Assembly (NCBI RefSeq): GCF_947179165.1
Contig: NC_077244.1
Location: 9,798,449 to 9,862,448, forward strand
Reading direction: 5' to 3'
Source of the DNA: Solanum dulcamara
Lineage: Eukaryota; Streptophyta; Magnoliopsida; Solanales; Solanaceae
Length of the DNA stretch: 64,000 nucleotides
Shown: in pieces, positions 47,401 through 58,992 of the stretch
Layout: every line of letters starts with the position of its first letter
How positions within the stretch are numbered: position 1 is the first letter of the stretch
Program-made: the position numbers and the translations under genes
The notes under the pieces: model-generated
Database searches by the model: none
Told to the model about the DNA's origin: nothing
What the model saw: only the letters and a program-made list of their open reading frames with translations

Positions 47401-48924
47401 GATGAGGCAATTGAAGAATTCAAACAATACAAAAGTGAAGTTGAAAGGCAACTTAACAAAAAAGATCAAAATGATAAGAAGTGATAGGGGTGGTAAATAT
47501 GCATCTCCTTTTGAAGAAATATGTTTGAAAATGGCATTATTCATCAAACAACATCCCCGTACTCGCCACAATCAAATGAAATTGCGGAAAGGAAAAATAG
47601 AACACTTGAGGATATGATGAATGCCTTGTTGATAAGTTCTATCTTACCCCAGAACTTGGGGGAAGCTATCCTTATGTCTAGTTGATTACTCAATCGAGTT
47701 CCTCATAGTAAAACATAATCTATTCCTTATAAAAAATGGAAAGGAAGAAAGCCTAACATTGAATACTTGAAAGTATGAGGGTGCTTGTCTAAGGTAAAAA
47801 TTCCTAGACCTAAAAGAGTAAAAATAGGATAAAACAATCGATTGTGTGTTCATAATATATGCTACGAATAGTAAAGCATATCGGTTTCTGATTCATAAAC
47901 CCTGTGGTCAACTTGCTTGTGCCTGCTGTTACCTACTCTAGGTCCTCCATCCTAAAGCGAAGAAAGAGCAACAGGAACAAGAGGAATCAAAAAAAATTGA
48001 CATTCATATTAATATTTTAATTGAATCAAATAATGTTAAATTCTTCAAAACCATATACTCGTATAAAAGAGAATGTCCATTGTCTAATAAACGATCTAGA
48101 AACAAAAAAAAGAAAATGGTCATAACGAGGAAAATCCAAGACGCAGCAAACATCAAAGGTCCTTTACTTCCTTTGGACCAGAATTTCTAACATTTTTATT
48201 AGAAAGTTAACCTCGAACTTTCAAAGAAGTTATGACTTCTTTGGAAGCACAATATTAGAAAAGGGCATTTAACAGTAAGATTGAATCCATAATGAATAAT
48301 CATTTGTCTGAATTGGTTGATCTTCCTCTCGAAAATAAACCCTTAGGTTCCAAATAGATTTTCATGAAAAAATGAAAAATGATGACACTATTGATAAATA
48401 TAAAGCAAGCATGTCATCAAAGAATTTAGACAACATAAGGATTTTGATTACTTTGATATGTACTCAACAATAACTAGAATTACATTGATTCGAGTGTTTA
48501 TAGTTTAGCCGTCAAGTACGGTCTGTAGATCCATCAAATGAATTTCAAAACAACCTTCTTAAATGAAGACTTGAAAGAAGAAATCTACATGGAACAACCA
48601 GAAGATATCCAAGAGATTTAGAGAAGGCCGATGAAAAAGATGAATGGCTCTGTAATTTCTTAGAAGACATTCCATTTTGGCCCAAACCAATGGCTCATAT
48701 ATGCATCCATTGCGATATTCAAGTTGTAATAGGAAGAGTTGGGATGTTATGTATAACATAAGTCTCGTCACATACAAAGAAAACATAATACTGTTAGACA
48801 ACTACTCTCTAGTGGAATTATCACAATTGATAATGTAAAGTCAAATGATAATATGTCGGATCCACTTACAAAAGGCCTAACTAGAGAGGTAGTTGAGAGA
48901 TCATCTCAAGAAATGGGACTATAG
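44487..48924 (+). pseudogene. Ty1/copia (Tork-like) gag-pol relic
   Basis: gag starts at ATG 44487 (EKPKTFSCVDYKRWQQKIVFYL) and continues broken through 44961-45251 (KEMTVEDLIIRLRIEEDNKA). An intact CHNCGKVGHKVVDC knuckle is at 45301-45342. The protease segment occurs four times (45358-47010). Pre-integrase and integrase follow: HSHLGHVNYKALSKMSNLNL, KCQICVKSKYVKHPYKLVER and INYFITFIDDSMRYCYVYLL (47115-47640, with a frameshift near 47465). RT is mostly gone; IHQMNFKTTFLNEDLKEEIYMEQPED (cited in part near 48530-48610) is the last RT block and the YVDD-type site is absent. RNase H survives as a short end, IDNVKSNDNMSDPLTKGL (48826-48880). Stop TAG 48922. Copia order (INT before RT) is clear. 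The element is dead by stops, frameshifts and a deletion. Confidence 0.8.
45358..47010 (+). repeat. Four tandem copies of the copia protease segment (~418-bp unit)
   Basis: The anchor GTGGCTTGATT(A/C)TGGAGTCA (or its close variant) sits at 45461, 45881, 46296 and 46716. Steps are about 419, 415 and 420 bp. Each unit runs from AAGAAAAAGAATC(A/G)AGC through KEWWLDSGVTSHVC-type active-site sequence to NEMW/VISKNE. Active-site triplets read DYG, DSG, DSG and DSE in copies 1-4. The step is not a multiple of 3 throughout, so the units fall into different frames and cannot form one long protein. Copies are clearly diverged from each other. Confidence 0.9.
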
Positions 48925-49188
48925 CTAAGGACAAATCATCGTGGTGGTAACTCAATCTATAAAATTGGAGATGCCAATATCTAGGTTCAAGGATATCAAA
49001 TAAAATCATCGATGACAGTTCAACATTGTCAAAATAACTTCTATGATCCATTCTCATGATGAGACAATGTTCAGTAATAGGGATAACGCATTAAGACTTT
49101 CTAATGATTTCTAAGTTTGATACAAGGCATATCAAATGGTGTTTCTATGGGATAACACATTTAAAAATCACCTACGTAAGTGTAAAGT
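48925..49188 (+). other. Copia 3' untranslated part before the inserted LTR
   Basis: Non-coding sequence after the pol stop, ending CACCTACGTAAGTGTAAAGT at 49188, where the solo LTR is inserted. It resumes at 61427 or shortly after with GTAAGCTACTTCAAGGAG. Confidence 0.6.
49184..49188. repeat. Target-site duplication AAAGT (left) of the split solo LTR
   Basis: AAAGT before TGTCATGCCCC. The right partner at 61427-61431 is AAAGC, a 4/5 match differing by C/T. Confidence 0.6.
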
Positions 49189-50133
49189 TGTCATGCCCCG
49201 AGAGGGTACCCTAGGTGTGGCCGGCACTCGAAGACCATTACTGGTCCCTAAGTGAACCACTTGATCCAATAACACATTCATTAATTTATTCATGCACTCA
49301 GTGGAAGACTCAATAGGAATTTAAAAGACATTCGGATGGGCTAATTAACTCAATAATTCAAAAAAAAAAAATATAATGCATTTAAAACCAATCTCAACTC
49401 AACTCTTGTTCAAAGAATAGATTGAAAACCAAAACGATGACTCAAAATCATCACTATCCGTCTATCAAGCCTCTATCACTATTCAAAAGGTGTCAATGAC
49501 AAGTCCATGGCTACCTAAAAGAAAATACCAAAAAAAAAAAGAAATAATCATGATTCATTCGAAGGCAAGGAGATCTCACCACTGTCACAAAAGGAAAATA
49601 GATCTTCAGCAGAGTGCCTGTTGATGATCTCTAGAACTTTTATCTGCATCATGAAATGATCCAGGCCAAAAGGCATCAGTATATGGAATGTACGAGTATG
49701 TAAAATAGCACGAAGGAGAAACAGTCAATAACACTTACCTCAATCTCAACAATCAACTCAAAGGACTCAACTCAAAAGATATGCAAATTTAAAATTTAGC
49801 AATACCTTTCAAAATCGACTCAATCATCTAAAATCTCAATCAAATAATCCTATCATGCAAGATCATATCCTAATTGGGAGTTTCTCTAACTGACAACCAT
49901 CACCTATGAGCCAATGATGTACAAAAAAGTATTGTCGTTGCCACACCCATCCAAACTTATCCAAGGTAAGGGACGAATCACTATCATTGGATCCACAATC
50001 AATCAAAGTCCATCATTTTGGGACTTAAAAGGTTTAACCCTCCATCCTATGTTGTATACGTAGTTCATGGGGTTTGAGTTGTAACTATATTCTTACCTAA
50101 ATTGGTGCTCAGTTATCCTCCCAAGACTCAATA
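49189..50133 (-). mobile_element. Split solo LTR (minus strand), low part
   Basis: TGTCATGCCCCGAGAGGGTA... is the 3' end of a Tekay-related LTR on the minus strand. It runs to CCAAGACTCAATA at 50133, where Tekay copy 2 is inserted, and continues at 59983. Without the insert the LTR is about 2.39 kb. No primer site or interior is attached on either side, and copia sequence lies directly outside, so it is a solo LTR. Confidence 0.8.
50129..50133. repeat. Target-site duplication CAATA (left) of Tekay copy 2
   Basis: CAATA before TGTCACGCCCCG. An identical CAATA is at 59978-59982. Confidence 0.9.
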
Positions 50134-52444
50134 TGTCACGCCCCGAGATGGTACCCTAGACGTAACCGACACCCGAAGGCCATTTCTGACCTCCGAGCGA
50201 ACCCCCTGGTCCAGTCACACATTCGTTCTATCACATTCTCTTAGAGGAACTCAATTAATAAAGCACTATTCACAATATGGGGGCCGAAGGCCATACATGT
50301 TTAACTCGACAAAATAAATATAATAAAACTCCTCACAATAACCATTCAACCTCCCCACACTCCAGTCTATGAAGCCTCTATCAAAGTCTAAAAGGTGTCA
50401 ATGACAAGTTCATGGCTACCAATAATCAAAATAAAGGAAATGTCAACAAAACTGTACATGAAGGCTCAACATCCTCCGGAAACTAGGAGGACTCACCAAC
50501 TAGCTGAGGGTGTATGTGGATCTTCAATGGAGCGTCGGTTGATGATCTCTAGTACCTGTCTCTGCATCATGAAACGATACAGGCCAAATGGCATCAGTAC
50601 ATGGAATGTACGAGTATGTAAAATGGCCGAATACAACGAACATCAAGGAAGAATTAATCAACTCAGAAGCTCAACTCAAGAGGAATAACAACTCAATCAA
50701 ATGTCCTAAGTCTAAACACGAATATGATTTAGACAAGACCAATCACATACAATTCAACTCAATCTGACTCAGAGTACTATCAAGACCTATTTGGGAGTTT
50801 CTCTTAACCGACAACCATCACTTATGATCCAGTGAAAGTACAACAAACCGACGTTGTTTCCGTGTCCGTTCATACTTTGCCAGGGTATGAACGAATCAAC
50901 AAATCATGGATCCAATCCAACCAGGTCCTATAATATCAGGACAAATCTCTCGGGGAAGCATCCGACTTTAACGGTTCCATCCCCCCTACGTTTGGCGATG
51001 CAGTTATTAGGTTCGAGTATGGACTATACTCTTGCCCAATTTGATGCTCGATAATCCTCCCAAGACTCAATGCTCATAAAACTCCATCCAATCAACTCAA
51101 TCAAATCACATCGACAAGTCTCATTACAACCTTGTCAACTCATCAACTCTATCACAATCAAATCTCTTCTAATCATACTATCCGATCAATCTCAATCATA
51201 TCTTCAAAAGAAATTTAAATGCACATATATAGCAACATCTAGATATAATCAATCATTTCCTCCATCCATATAAGAAATCTTTGAGACTCATCACAATTTC
51301 AAGACTTTAAATTTATATTTTTATAATAAGCAACATTTTTAAGAAAATAGCATCCTTTATCAAAATCTACATAGTCAAGAAGATCAATAGAACATATTTA
51401 ACAACTCATTTTCATCAACTCATACTCATATAAAGGCTCATTTTGGGAACTTCTTAACTCAACAACATCAATATATATAGAATCAAATAAATAGGGGACA
51501 AAACTCATTTAAACTTAGACCATACCAAGAAACTCCATTTTCATGAACATCTAACCTCAAAGCAAGAATAGGGCACATGGGTGGACTCAACCCATGTTTT
51601 GGATAGCCTTACATACCTTAGTGAAGACTTGAAGAGAACCTTGTGGTTGGGTCTTCAATGGAGAACTCAAACCTTGAAGCTCTTGGAACTCTTCTTGTTG
51701 GAAATGGAGAAGCAGAAGAAGAAGAAGAGAGAGAGAGATAGGTTTCTAGGGCTTTTAGAGAGAGAGTGAGGGATTGAAAATGATCCCAAAATATGCTAAG
51801 GCTGATACATATATAATTTGGAACAATTCCCAAATTGCCCCTCTTTAAAAGTTCTGAAAAATAGGCAAAAATGCACCTGGCGTGATAGTGGCGCATCGCG
51901 CCATTGCAGCGCCAGGCCGATTATGCCTAAAACCTGCATACCTCGTAGTGGCGCGCCGCGCCAGAGACCAAACTACTGAGGTATGTTTCTAGCGCGATAG
52001 TGGCGCGTCGCGCCCTTACAGCGCCAAGGCCATATTTTCTGGGTTCTGGAAATTTGGCCTGAAAAACCCTACACAACTTTTAGTGGCGCGTCGCGCCAAG
52101 GACCAAACTACTGAGGCATGTTTGGTGGCGTTGGAAAGAAGACTCAACGACCTTTGATTTAATAGGTCGTAGGCCACCCAGATTGTCATATATCAAAAGA
52201 TAGGGTCGTTAGAAGTGAAACCCCCCCCCTCATGCAAACTCCTCCTCAAGTTTAGTCACGATGAATCTTTTTGGACTTAGCTTGGTAATAGGGGTCCTCC
52301 TTGACCCCACATCACCTCCAACACTCCTAAATTACTTGGGGACTCATCTTAATTTAAGCACACACTTCTAAATAATTGGGTTTGACCCTGCACGACTATA
52401 AGAAAGGTCTGAATCCTAGGGGAAACATTTTGAGGGGTGTTACA
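50134..52444 (-). mobile_element. 3' LTR of Tekay copy 2 (2311 bp)
   Basis: TGTCACGCCCCG...GGGGTGTTACA. It lacks about 149 bp of the CpG-rich cassette region that the 5' LTR has at 59506-59654. The joint is at GCATGTTT|GGTGGCG near 52125. Donor-like AG|GT on the minus strand at 51617/51616. GAA-repeat near 51714-51731; C9 run at 52221-52229. Confidence 0.9.
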
Positions 52445-52460
52445 TTATCTCCCTCTTGGG
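52445..52460 (-). promoter_or_regulatory. Polypurine tract of Tekay copy 2
   Basis: The minus strand CCCAAGAGGGAGATAA precedes TGTAACACCCC. It carries one G-to-A change relative to copy 1. Confidence 0.85.
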
Positions 52461-52556
52461 ATCATTCGTCCTCGAATGACGAGTAACCAAGGATGGACTC
52501 GGAGTACCAATTACAATCAAAATTCAGTCAATCAACCAATCGATTTCTCAAACAAT

Positions 52557-55500
52557 TTACCAATCAAACTCATAATACACAAACGAATTCAAGTCAAGGA
52601 AATGGACATTACCTCCAACATTATCATCGGTAGGCACGAATAAATATGGATATTAGATTTCATGGCTTCCTCCGCTTCCCATGTGGCTTCCTCAACAAGT
52701 TGATTTCTCCACAGGACTTTGACTGAGGCAATCTCTTTGTTCCTCAATTTGCAAATTTGGCGATCAAGAATTTGGACCGGAACCTCTTCGTAAGATAAGC
52801 TATCCTTAACTCCAATACTATCAATAGGAACTACCAACGAAGGATCGCCTAAACACTTCTTCAACATCGAAACGTGGAACCAGATGGATAGAAGCTAACT
52901 CCGAGGGTAACTCCAACTCATAAGCAGCACCCCAATCCATCTCAAAATTTGGTAAGGACCAATATATCGAGGACTGAGCTTCCCTTTCCTTCCAAACCTC
53001 ATGACACCCTTCATGGGTGATACTTTCAAGTACACCCAATCACCCACCTCAAACTCCAAGTCTCTCCTCCTCACATCGGTGTAAGAATTTTGGCGGCTTT
53101 GGGTTATCTTTAGCCTATCTTGGATAACTCTCACCTTCTCCATGGCTTGGTGAACAAGTTCAGGCCCAATCAGCTCGACTTTACCAACTTCAAACCACCC
53201 AATGGGCGATCTACACCTCCTCCCATACAAAGCTTCATAAGGAGCCATTTGAATGCTTGCATGATAGCTATTGTTGTATGCAAACTCTATGAGAGGTAAG
53301 TGATCATCCTAATATCCCTTGAAGTCGAGCACACATGCCCTCAACATATCTTCCAATGTCTGGATGGTGCACTCTGCTTGGCCATCTGTCTGGGGATGGA
53401 AAGCTGTACTCAAGTTCACCCTCGAACCTAATCCCTTCTGAAAGGATTTCCAAAATTGGGAAGTGAATTGAGCTCCTCTGTCTGAGATGATAGACAAAGG
53501 GACCCCATGAAATCTGACAATCTCCTGTATATACAACCTTGCATAATCTTTTGCGGTGTCAGTAGTCTTAACCGCCAAGAAGTGAGCTGATTTCGTCATT
53601 CTATCCACAATCACCCAAATGGAATCATGTTGCTTTCAGGACTTCAGCAAGCCTGTAATAAAGTCCATGTTGATCATCTCCTACTTCCATTCTGGAATTC
53701 CTATGTTTTGGGATAAACCACATGGCCTTTGATGCTCAACCTTCACCTGTTGGCAATTCGAGAACTTAGAAACAAATTCCGCAATATTCCTCTTCATCCC
53801 ACTCCACCAATAGATTTCCCTCAAGTCATGGTACATTTTCGTGGAGCCTGGATGAATAGAGTATCTGGAAATATGCGCTTTGGCCATAATCCTCTCTCGA
53901 ACATCATCGACATTAGGTACACACAATCTACTTAGGTACCTCAACACACCATCTCCCCCTTTGGTGAAAACCATCACCCCTTGTTTGTGAACAACTTCCT
54001 TCAACCGGAGGAGGATAGGATCCTGATCTTGTTTCTCCTTTACCTCTGCTACAAGTGAGGACGTGACCCATCTCGAATGTTTACTCCACCTTCATTGTTC
54101 TCTTCGAGTTGAACTCCCAATCGGGCTAATCGATGTACCTCCTTTGCCAATTACCTCCTTCCCTTTTCCATATGGGCAGTGCTACCCATGGACAACCTGC
54201 TAAGAGCATCAGCAACAACATTAGCTTTACCTAGATGGTAGAGGATGCTATGTCATAGTCCTTGAGTAGCTCAAGCCATCTTCTTTGCCTCAGGTTGAGT
54301 TCTTTCTGGCTGAAGACATATTGCAGGCTCTTGTAATCGGTGAATACATCAACATGCACTACATACAAGTAGTGGCACCAAATTTTAAGCGCGAATACCA
54401 TAGCCGCCATCTCAAGGTCATAAGTTGGGTAATTTCTCTCATGAACCTTTAGCTGTTTAGAAGTATAGGCTATCACCTTCCCCCTTTGCATCAACACACA
54501 ACCCAAACCAATTTTGGATGCATCACAATAGACCATAAAGCCCTCTGTTCCATCGGGTAAAGTTAGAACAGGAGCAGTGGTTAGCTTGGCTTTCAATTTC
54601 TGGAAACTCTCCTCACAAGCATCGGACCATTAGAACTTAGCCTTCTTTTGGGTCAGCTTAGTCAATGGTGATGATATATATGAGAATCTCTCTACAAACC
54701 TCCGATAATAGCCAACCAAACCCAAAAAGCTCCTTATCTCTGTCGGGGATGTGGATCTGGGCTAATTCTTTACTGCCTCAATCTTCTGAGCATCAACCTG
54801 AATACCATCTCCAGATACAATATGGCCTAAGAAGGCCACTGATGCAAGCCAAAATTCACATTTAGAGAACTTTGCATACAATACCTGGTCCCTCAAAGTT
54901 TGTAAAACGACTCTAAGATGATAGGTGTGCTCCTTTTCATTCTTGGAGTAGACTAGAATATCATCTATGAATACAATCACAAACATATCAAGATATGATT
55001 TAAACACTCGATTCATGAGATCCATAAAAGCTGCGGGGGCATTTTTCAACCCAAAGGACATGACCAAAAATTCAAAGTGGACATAACGAGTCCGAAAAGC
55101 AGTCTTCAGAATATCACTTTCCCTCACCTTCAACTGATGGTAGCCGGATCTCAAGTCTATCTTTGAGAAACGCATGGCCCCCTGAAGTTGATCAAATAAA
55201 TCATCTATTCTGGGGAGAGGGTATTTGTTCTTTACGATAACCTTATTCAGCTGCTTGTAGTCAATACACATTCTAAGGGACCCATCTTTCTTTCAAACAA
55301 ATAGGACCGGAGCTCCCCATGGTGAGACACTCGGCCTAATAAATCCCTTGTCTAATAAGTCTTTCAACTGCTCCTTCAACTCTCTTAACTCAGCTGGGGC
55401 CATTCTATATGGAGGAATTGAGATAGGCTGGGTATCAGGAAGAATATCAATCCCAAAGTCAATCTCTCTATCAGGAGGAACTCCAGGCAGATCTTCAGGA

Positions 55501-57293
55501 AAGACATCCGAAAACTCATTGACAATCGGAACCGACTCAAGGGATGGAGACTCAATGCTATCATCTTTCACTCGGACAATATGATAAACACACCCTCTTG
55601 AGATTAGCTTCCTGGCCCTAAGGTATGAAATAAACTTACCCTTAGGCATAACAGGACTACCCCTCCACTCTATAACAGCTTCGTTCGGGAATTTGAATTT
55701 GACAACCTGAGTTCTACAATCAATGGAGTCATAACAGACATAAATCCAGTCCATGCCAAGGATCACATCAAAGTCAACCATGTCTAACTCAACCAAGTCA
55801 GCCAAGGTATCTTTGTGATGAATTGACACAGTGCAATCTCTATAGACTTTCTCAGTTACGACAGAATCACCAACAGGGGTAGCTACATAGAAAGGCTCAC
55901 TAAGACATTCAGGGATTTTATTGAACTTACTAGCCACGTAAGGAGTCACAAAAAATAATGTGGCACCCGGATCCATCAAAACATAACAGTCAAGAGAAGA
56001 GACTCGAATCATACCCATCACGACGTTTGGAGAGTTCTCCTGATCTTGGCGACTACCCATGGCATATAGGCGGTTTGTACCTCCACTCATACTTGAAGTA
56101 GTGCCCCTATGATTACCCCTAGCTGGTGGTGCAGTGGTAGAGAACTGGGCTTTGTTCCCCCATGCTGGACACTCCTTCTGAAAATGGTCTATTTGGCCGC
56201 ATTTATAACAACCCATCCTTCCCACTCTGCACTCTCCCAAATGAAGCTTACCATACTTGATGCATGGGGGCTTCCCTTGTGAACCTTGACCCACGCTAGT
56301 TTGGGATTGAGAACCCTGGAGTCTGAGATTCTAGCGACCTTGTCCCTACCGATCATACCTGTTCTGCGGCATAGGTGCACTTGCGGTAGATGAGGCAAAA
56401 TTGGGAGGCCTCTTTTGGAAGAAGGACCTGTTGCCCTTGTTTTATCTCTGTTCACTCTCATGCCCAGCTGATCTTGCCTTTTTGCTCAGATGCTCCTCTC
56501 TGTCTTTCCTCTTCTCATTCTCTACCTGTTGAGCATACACCATCAACCTAGAAATATCCATGTCCGAGATCAATAATGCTACTTTGCACTTCTTCTTCAT
56601 ATGCCTCCCTAACCCGGAGACGAACTTCCTCATCTTTGACCTCACATCTGGGATCATTTCTAGAGCATACCTGGATAACTGGATGAACTTCAGGCTGTAC
56701 TCCTTAACAGTCATGCCTTCTTGTTTCAGATTTACAAATTCCTCCACTTTTGCTTCCCTCAATTCTCGGGGAAAGAAGTGGTCAAGGAAGGCTCCCTCAA
56801 ATTCATCCCATCTAGCAGGTTCAGCATCCTCACCCCTACCCTGTTCCCATTGGTTATACCAAATGTTCGGCACATCTTTGAGTTGATAAGACACCAACTC
56901 GACCCCCTCAATCTCCATAGCATGTATAGCTTTTAGAATTTTCCACATCTCATCAATAAAGTTTTGGGGGTCTTCATCAACCTTAGAACCCGTGAATGCA
57001 GGCGGATTCATCCTTAGAAAGTCTCTAATTCTGGTGGCAGCAGATGGCTCTTGGGAACTAGAGCTGAGAGTCGGCGAACTCTGGTTACCATTTTGGGCAG
57101 CCATTAATTGCGTGAGCATTGCAATCGCCCCTCTAAATTCTACCTCTGACGTAAGTGCAGGCGGAGTAGCAGGCACTTGGGTTGCCTCCGCATACCTCGC
57201 AGGTCGGCCTCTAGCCCTTGCTGGGCGCACCTCTGATTGGGGCATCTCAGCATTGTCAACGCTTCTTTAGCTAGCCGTACGTTTAGGAGGCAT
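52557..57293 (-). pseudogene. Tekay gag-pol polyprotein, copy 2
   Basis: ATG at 57293-57291 (MPPKRTAS, then a stop). gag 57245-56442 (RMNPPAFTGSKVDEDPQNFI, HFFPRELREAKVEEFVNLKQ); knuckle CYKCGQIDHFQKEC intact near 56190; protease MDPGATLFFVTPYVA near 55970; RT 55330-54760 with [10 protein letters not shown] and [10 protein letters not shown] both intact; RNase H 54596-54231 with [13 protein letters not shown]; integrase finger 54004-53681; catalytic core 53614-53309 (VDRMTKSAHF, ISDRGAQFTSQFW, FHPQTDGQAEC); GPY/F 53248-52895; chromodomain-like tail 52867-52620 (EEVPVQILDRQICKLRNKEI). Stops number about nine or more and fit C-to-T/G-to-A changes. One frameshift lies near 54246 and another near 52650. 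The likely original stop is at 52559-52557. It is better preserved than copy 1 but still dead. Confidence 0.9.
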
Positions 57294-57296
57294 TAT

Positions 57297-58992
57297 CTGT
57301 AATGTACAAACGCAAGAATTAGAAAGGAGTTTTATAGAGTTTAACTCTATCGCACGAAGTCAGAGTATGAAAGAAGTGAAACAATTCCTAATGTCCTATA
57401 GCCTCCTACTTATAAGTGTGGTGCAAAACACACACATAAGGAAGACTCTACTAGACACGGCTTTATAGACTCCCTAAGACACTTGAACTCTGTGCTCTGA
57501 TACCATGTTTGTCATGCCCCGGGAGGGTATCCTAGACGTAACCGGCACCCGAAGGCCATTTCTGACCTCCGAGCGAACCCCTTGGTCCAGTCACACATTT
57601 GTTCTATCAAATTCTCTTAGCGGAACTCAATTAATGAAGCACTATTCATAATATGGGGGCCGAAGGCCATACATGTTTAACTCGACAAAATAAATATAAT
57701 AAAACTCCTCACAATAATATTTCAACCTCCTCACACTCCAGTCTATGAAGCCTCTATCAAAGTCTAAAAGGTGCCAATGACAAGTTCATGGCTACCAACA
57801 ATCAAAATAAAGGAAATGTCAACAAAACTGTACATGAAGGCTCAACATCCTCCGGAAACTAGAAGGACTCACCAACTAGCTGAGGGTGTATGTAGATCTT
57901 CAACGGAGTGCCGATTGATGATCTCTAGTACCTGTCTCTGCATCATGAAATGATGCAGGCCAAATGGCATCAGTACATGGAATGTACGAGTATGTAAAAT
58001 GGCCGAATACAACGAACATCAAGGAAGAATTAATCAACTCGGAAGCTCAACTCAAGAGGAATAACAACTCAATCAAATGTCCTAAGTCTAAACAAGAATA
58101 TGATTTAGACAGGACCAATCACATACAATTCAACTCAATCTGACTCAGAGTACTATCAAGACCTATTTGGGAGTTTCTCTTAACCGACAACCATCACTTA
58201 TGATCCAGTGAAAGTACAACAAACCGACGTTGTTGCCGCATCCGTTCATACTTTGCCAGGGTATGAACGAATCAACAAATCATGGATCCAATCCAACCAG
58301 GTCCTATAATGTCAGGACAAATCTCTAGGGGAAGCATCCGACTTTAACGGTTCTATCCCCCCTACATTTGGCGACGCAGTTAGTGGGTTCGAGTATGGAC
58401 TATACTCTTGCCCAATTCGATGCTCGATAATCCTCCCAAGACTCAATGCTCATAAAACTCCATCCAATCAACTCAATCAAATCACATCGACAAGTCTCAT
58501 TACAACCTTGTCAACTCATCAACTCTATCACAATCAAATCTCTTCTAATCATACTATCCGATCAATCTCAATCATATCTTCAAAAGAAATTTAAATGCAC
58601 ATATATAGCAACATCTAGATATAATCAATCATTTCCTCCATCCATATGAGAAATCTTTGAGACTCATCACAATTTTAAGACTTTAAATTTACATTTTTAT
58701 AATAAGCAATATTTTTAAGAAAATAGCATCCTTTATCAAAATCTACATAGTCAAGAAGATCAATAGAACATATTTAACAACTCATTTTCATCAACTCATA
58801 CTCACATAAAGGCTCATTTTGGGAACTTCTTAACTCAACAACATCAATACATATAGAATCAAATAAATAGGGGACAAAACTCATTTAAACTTAGACCATA
58901 CCAAGAAACTCCATTTTCATGAACATCTAACCTCAAAGCAAGAATAGGGTACATGGGTGGACTCAACCCATGTTTTGGATAGCCTTACATAC
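57297..58992 (-). other. Predicted leader intron of Tekay copy 2 (LTR donor to gag acceptor)
   Basis: On the minus strand the 5' LTR has CTAAG|GTATGTAAGG with the exon end at 58993. Just before gag it has TTTGTACATTACAG|ATAATG with the acceptor AG at 57298-57297 and the gag ATG 3 nt later. Splicing would remove about 1696 nt, including U5 and the primer site, and shorten the leader to under 200 nt. Copy 1 keeps the same acceptor layout (TATATGTTGCAG|ACAATG, 25252). This is a prediction from sequence; no transcript was seen. Confidence 0.45.
57494..57505 (-). promoter_or_regulatory. Primer binding site (tRNA-iMet) of Tekay copy 2
   Basis: Plus strand GCTCTGATACCA = reverse complement of TGGTATCAGAGC, 4 nt from the LTR end at 57510. 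Confidence 0.9.
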
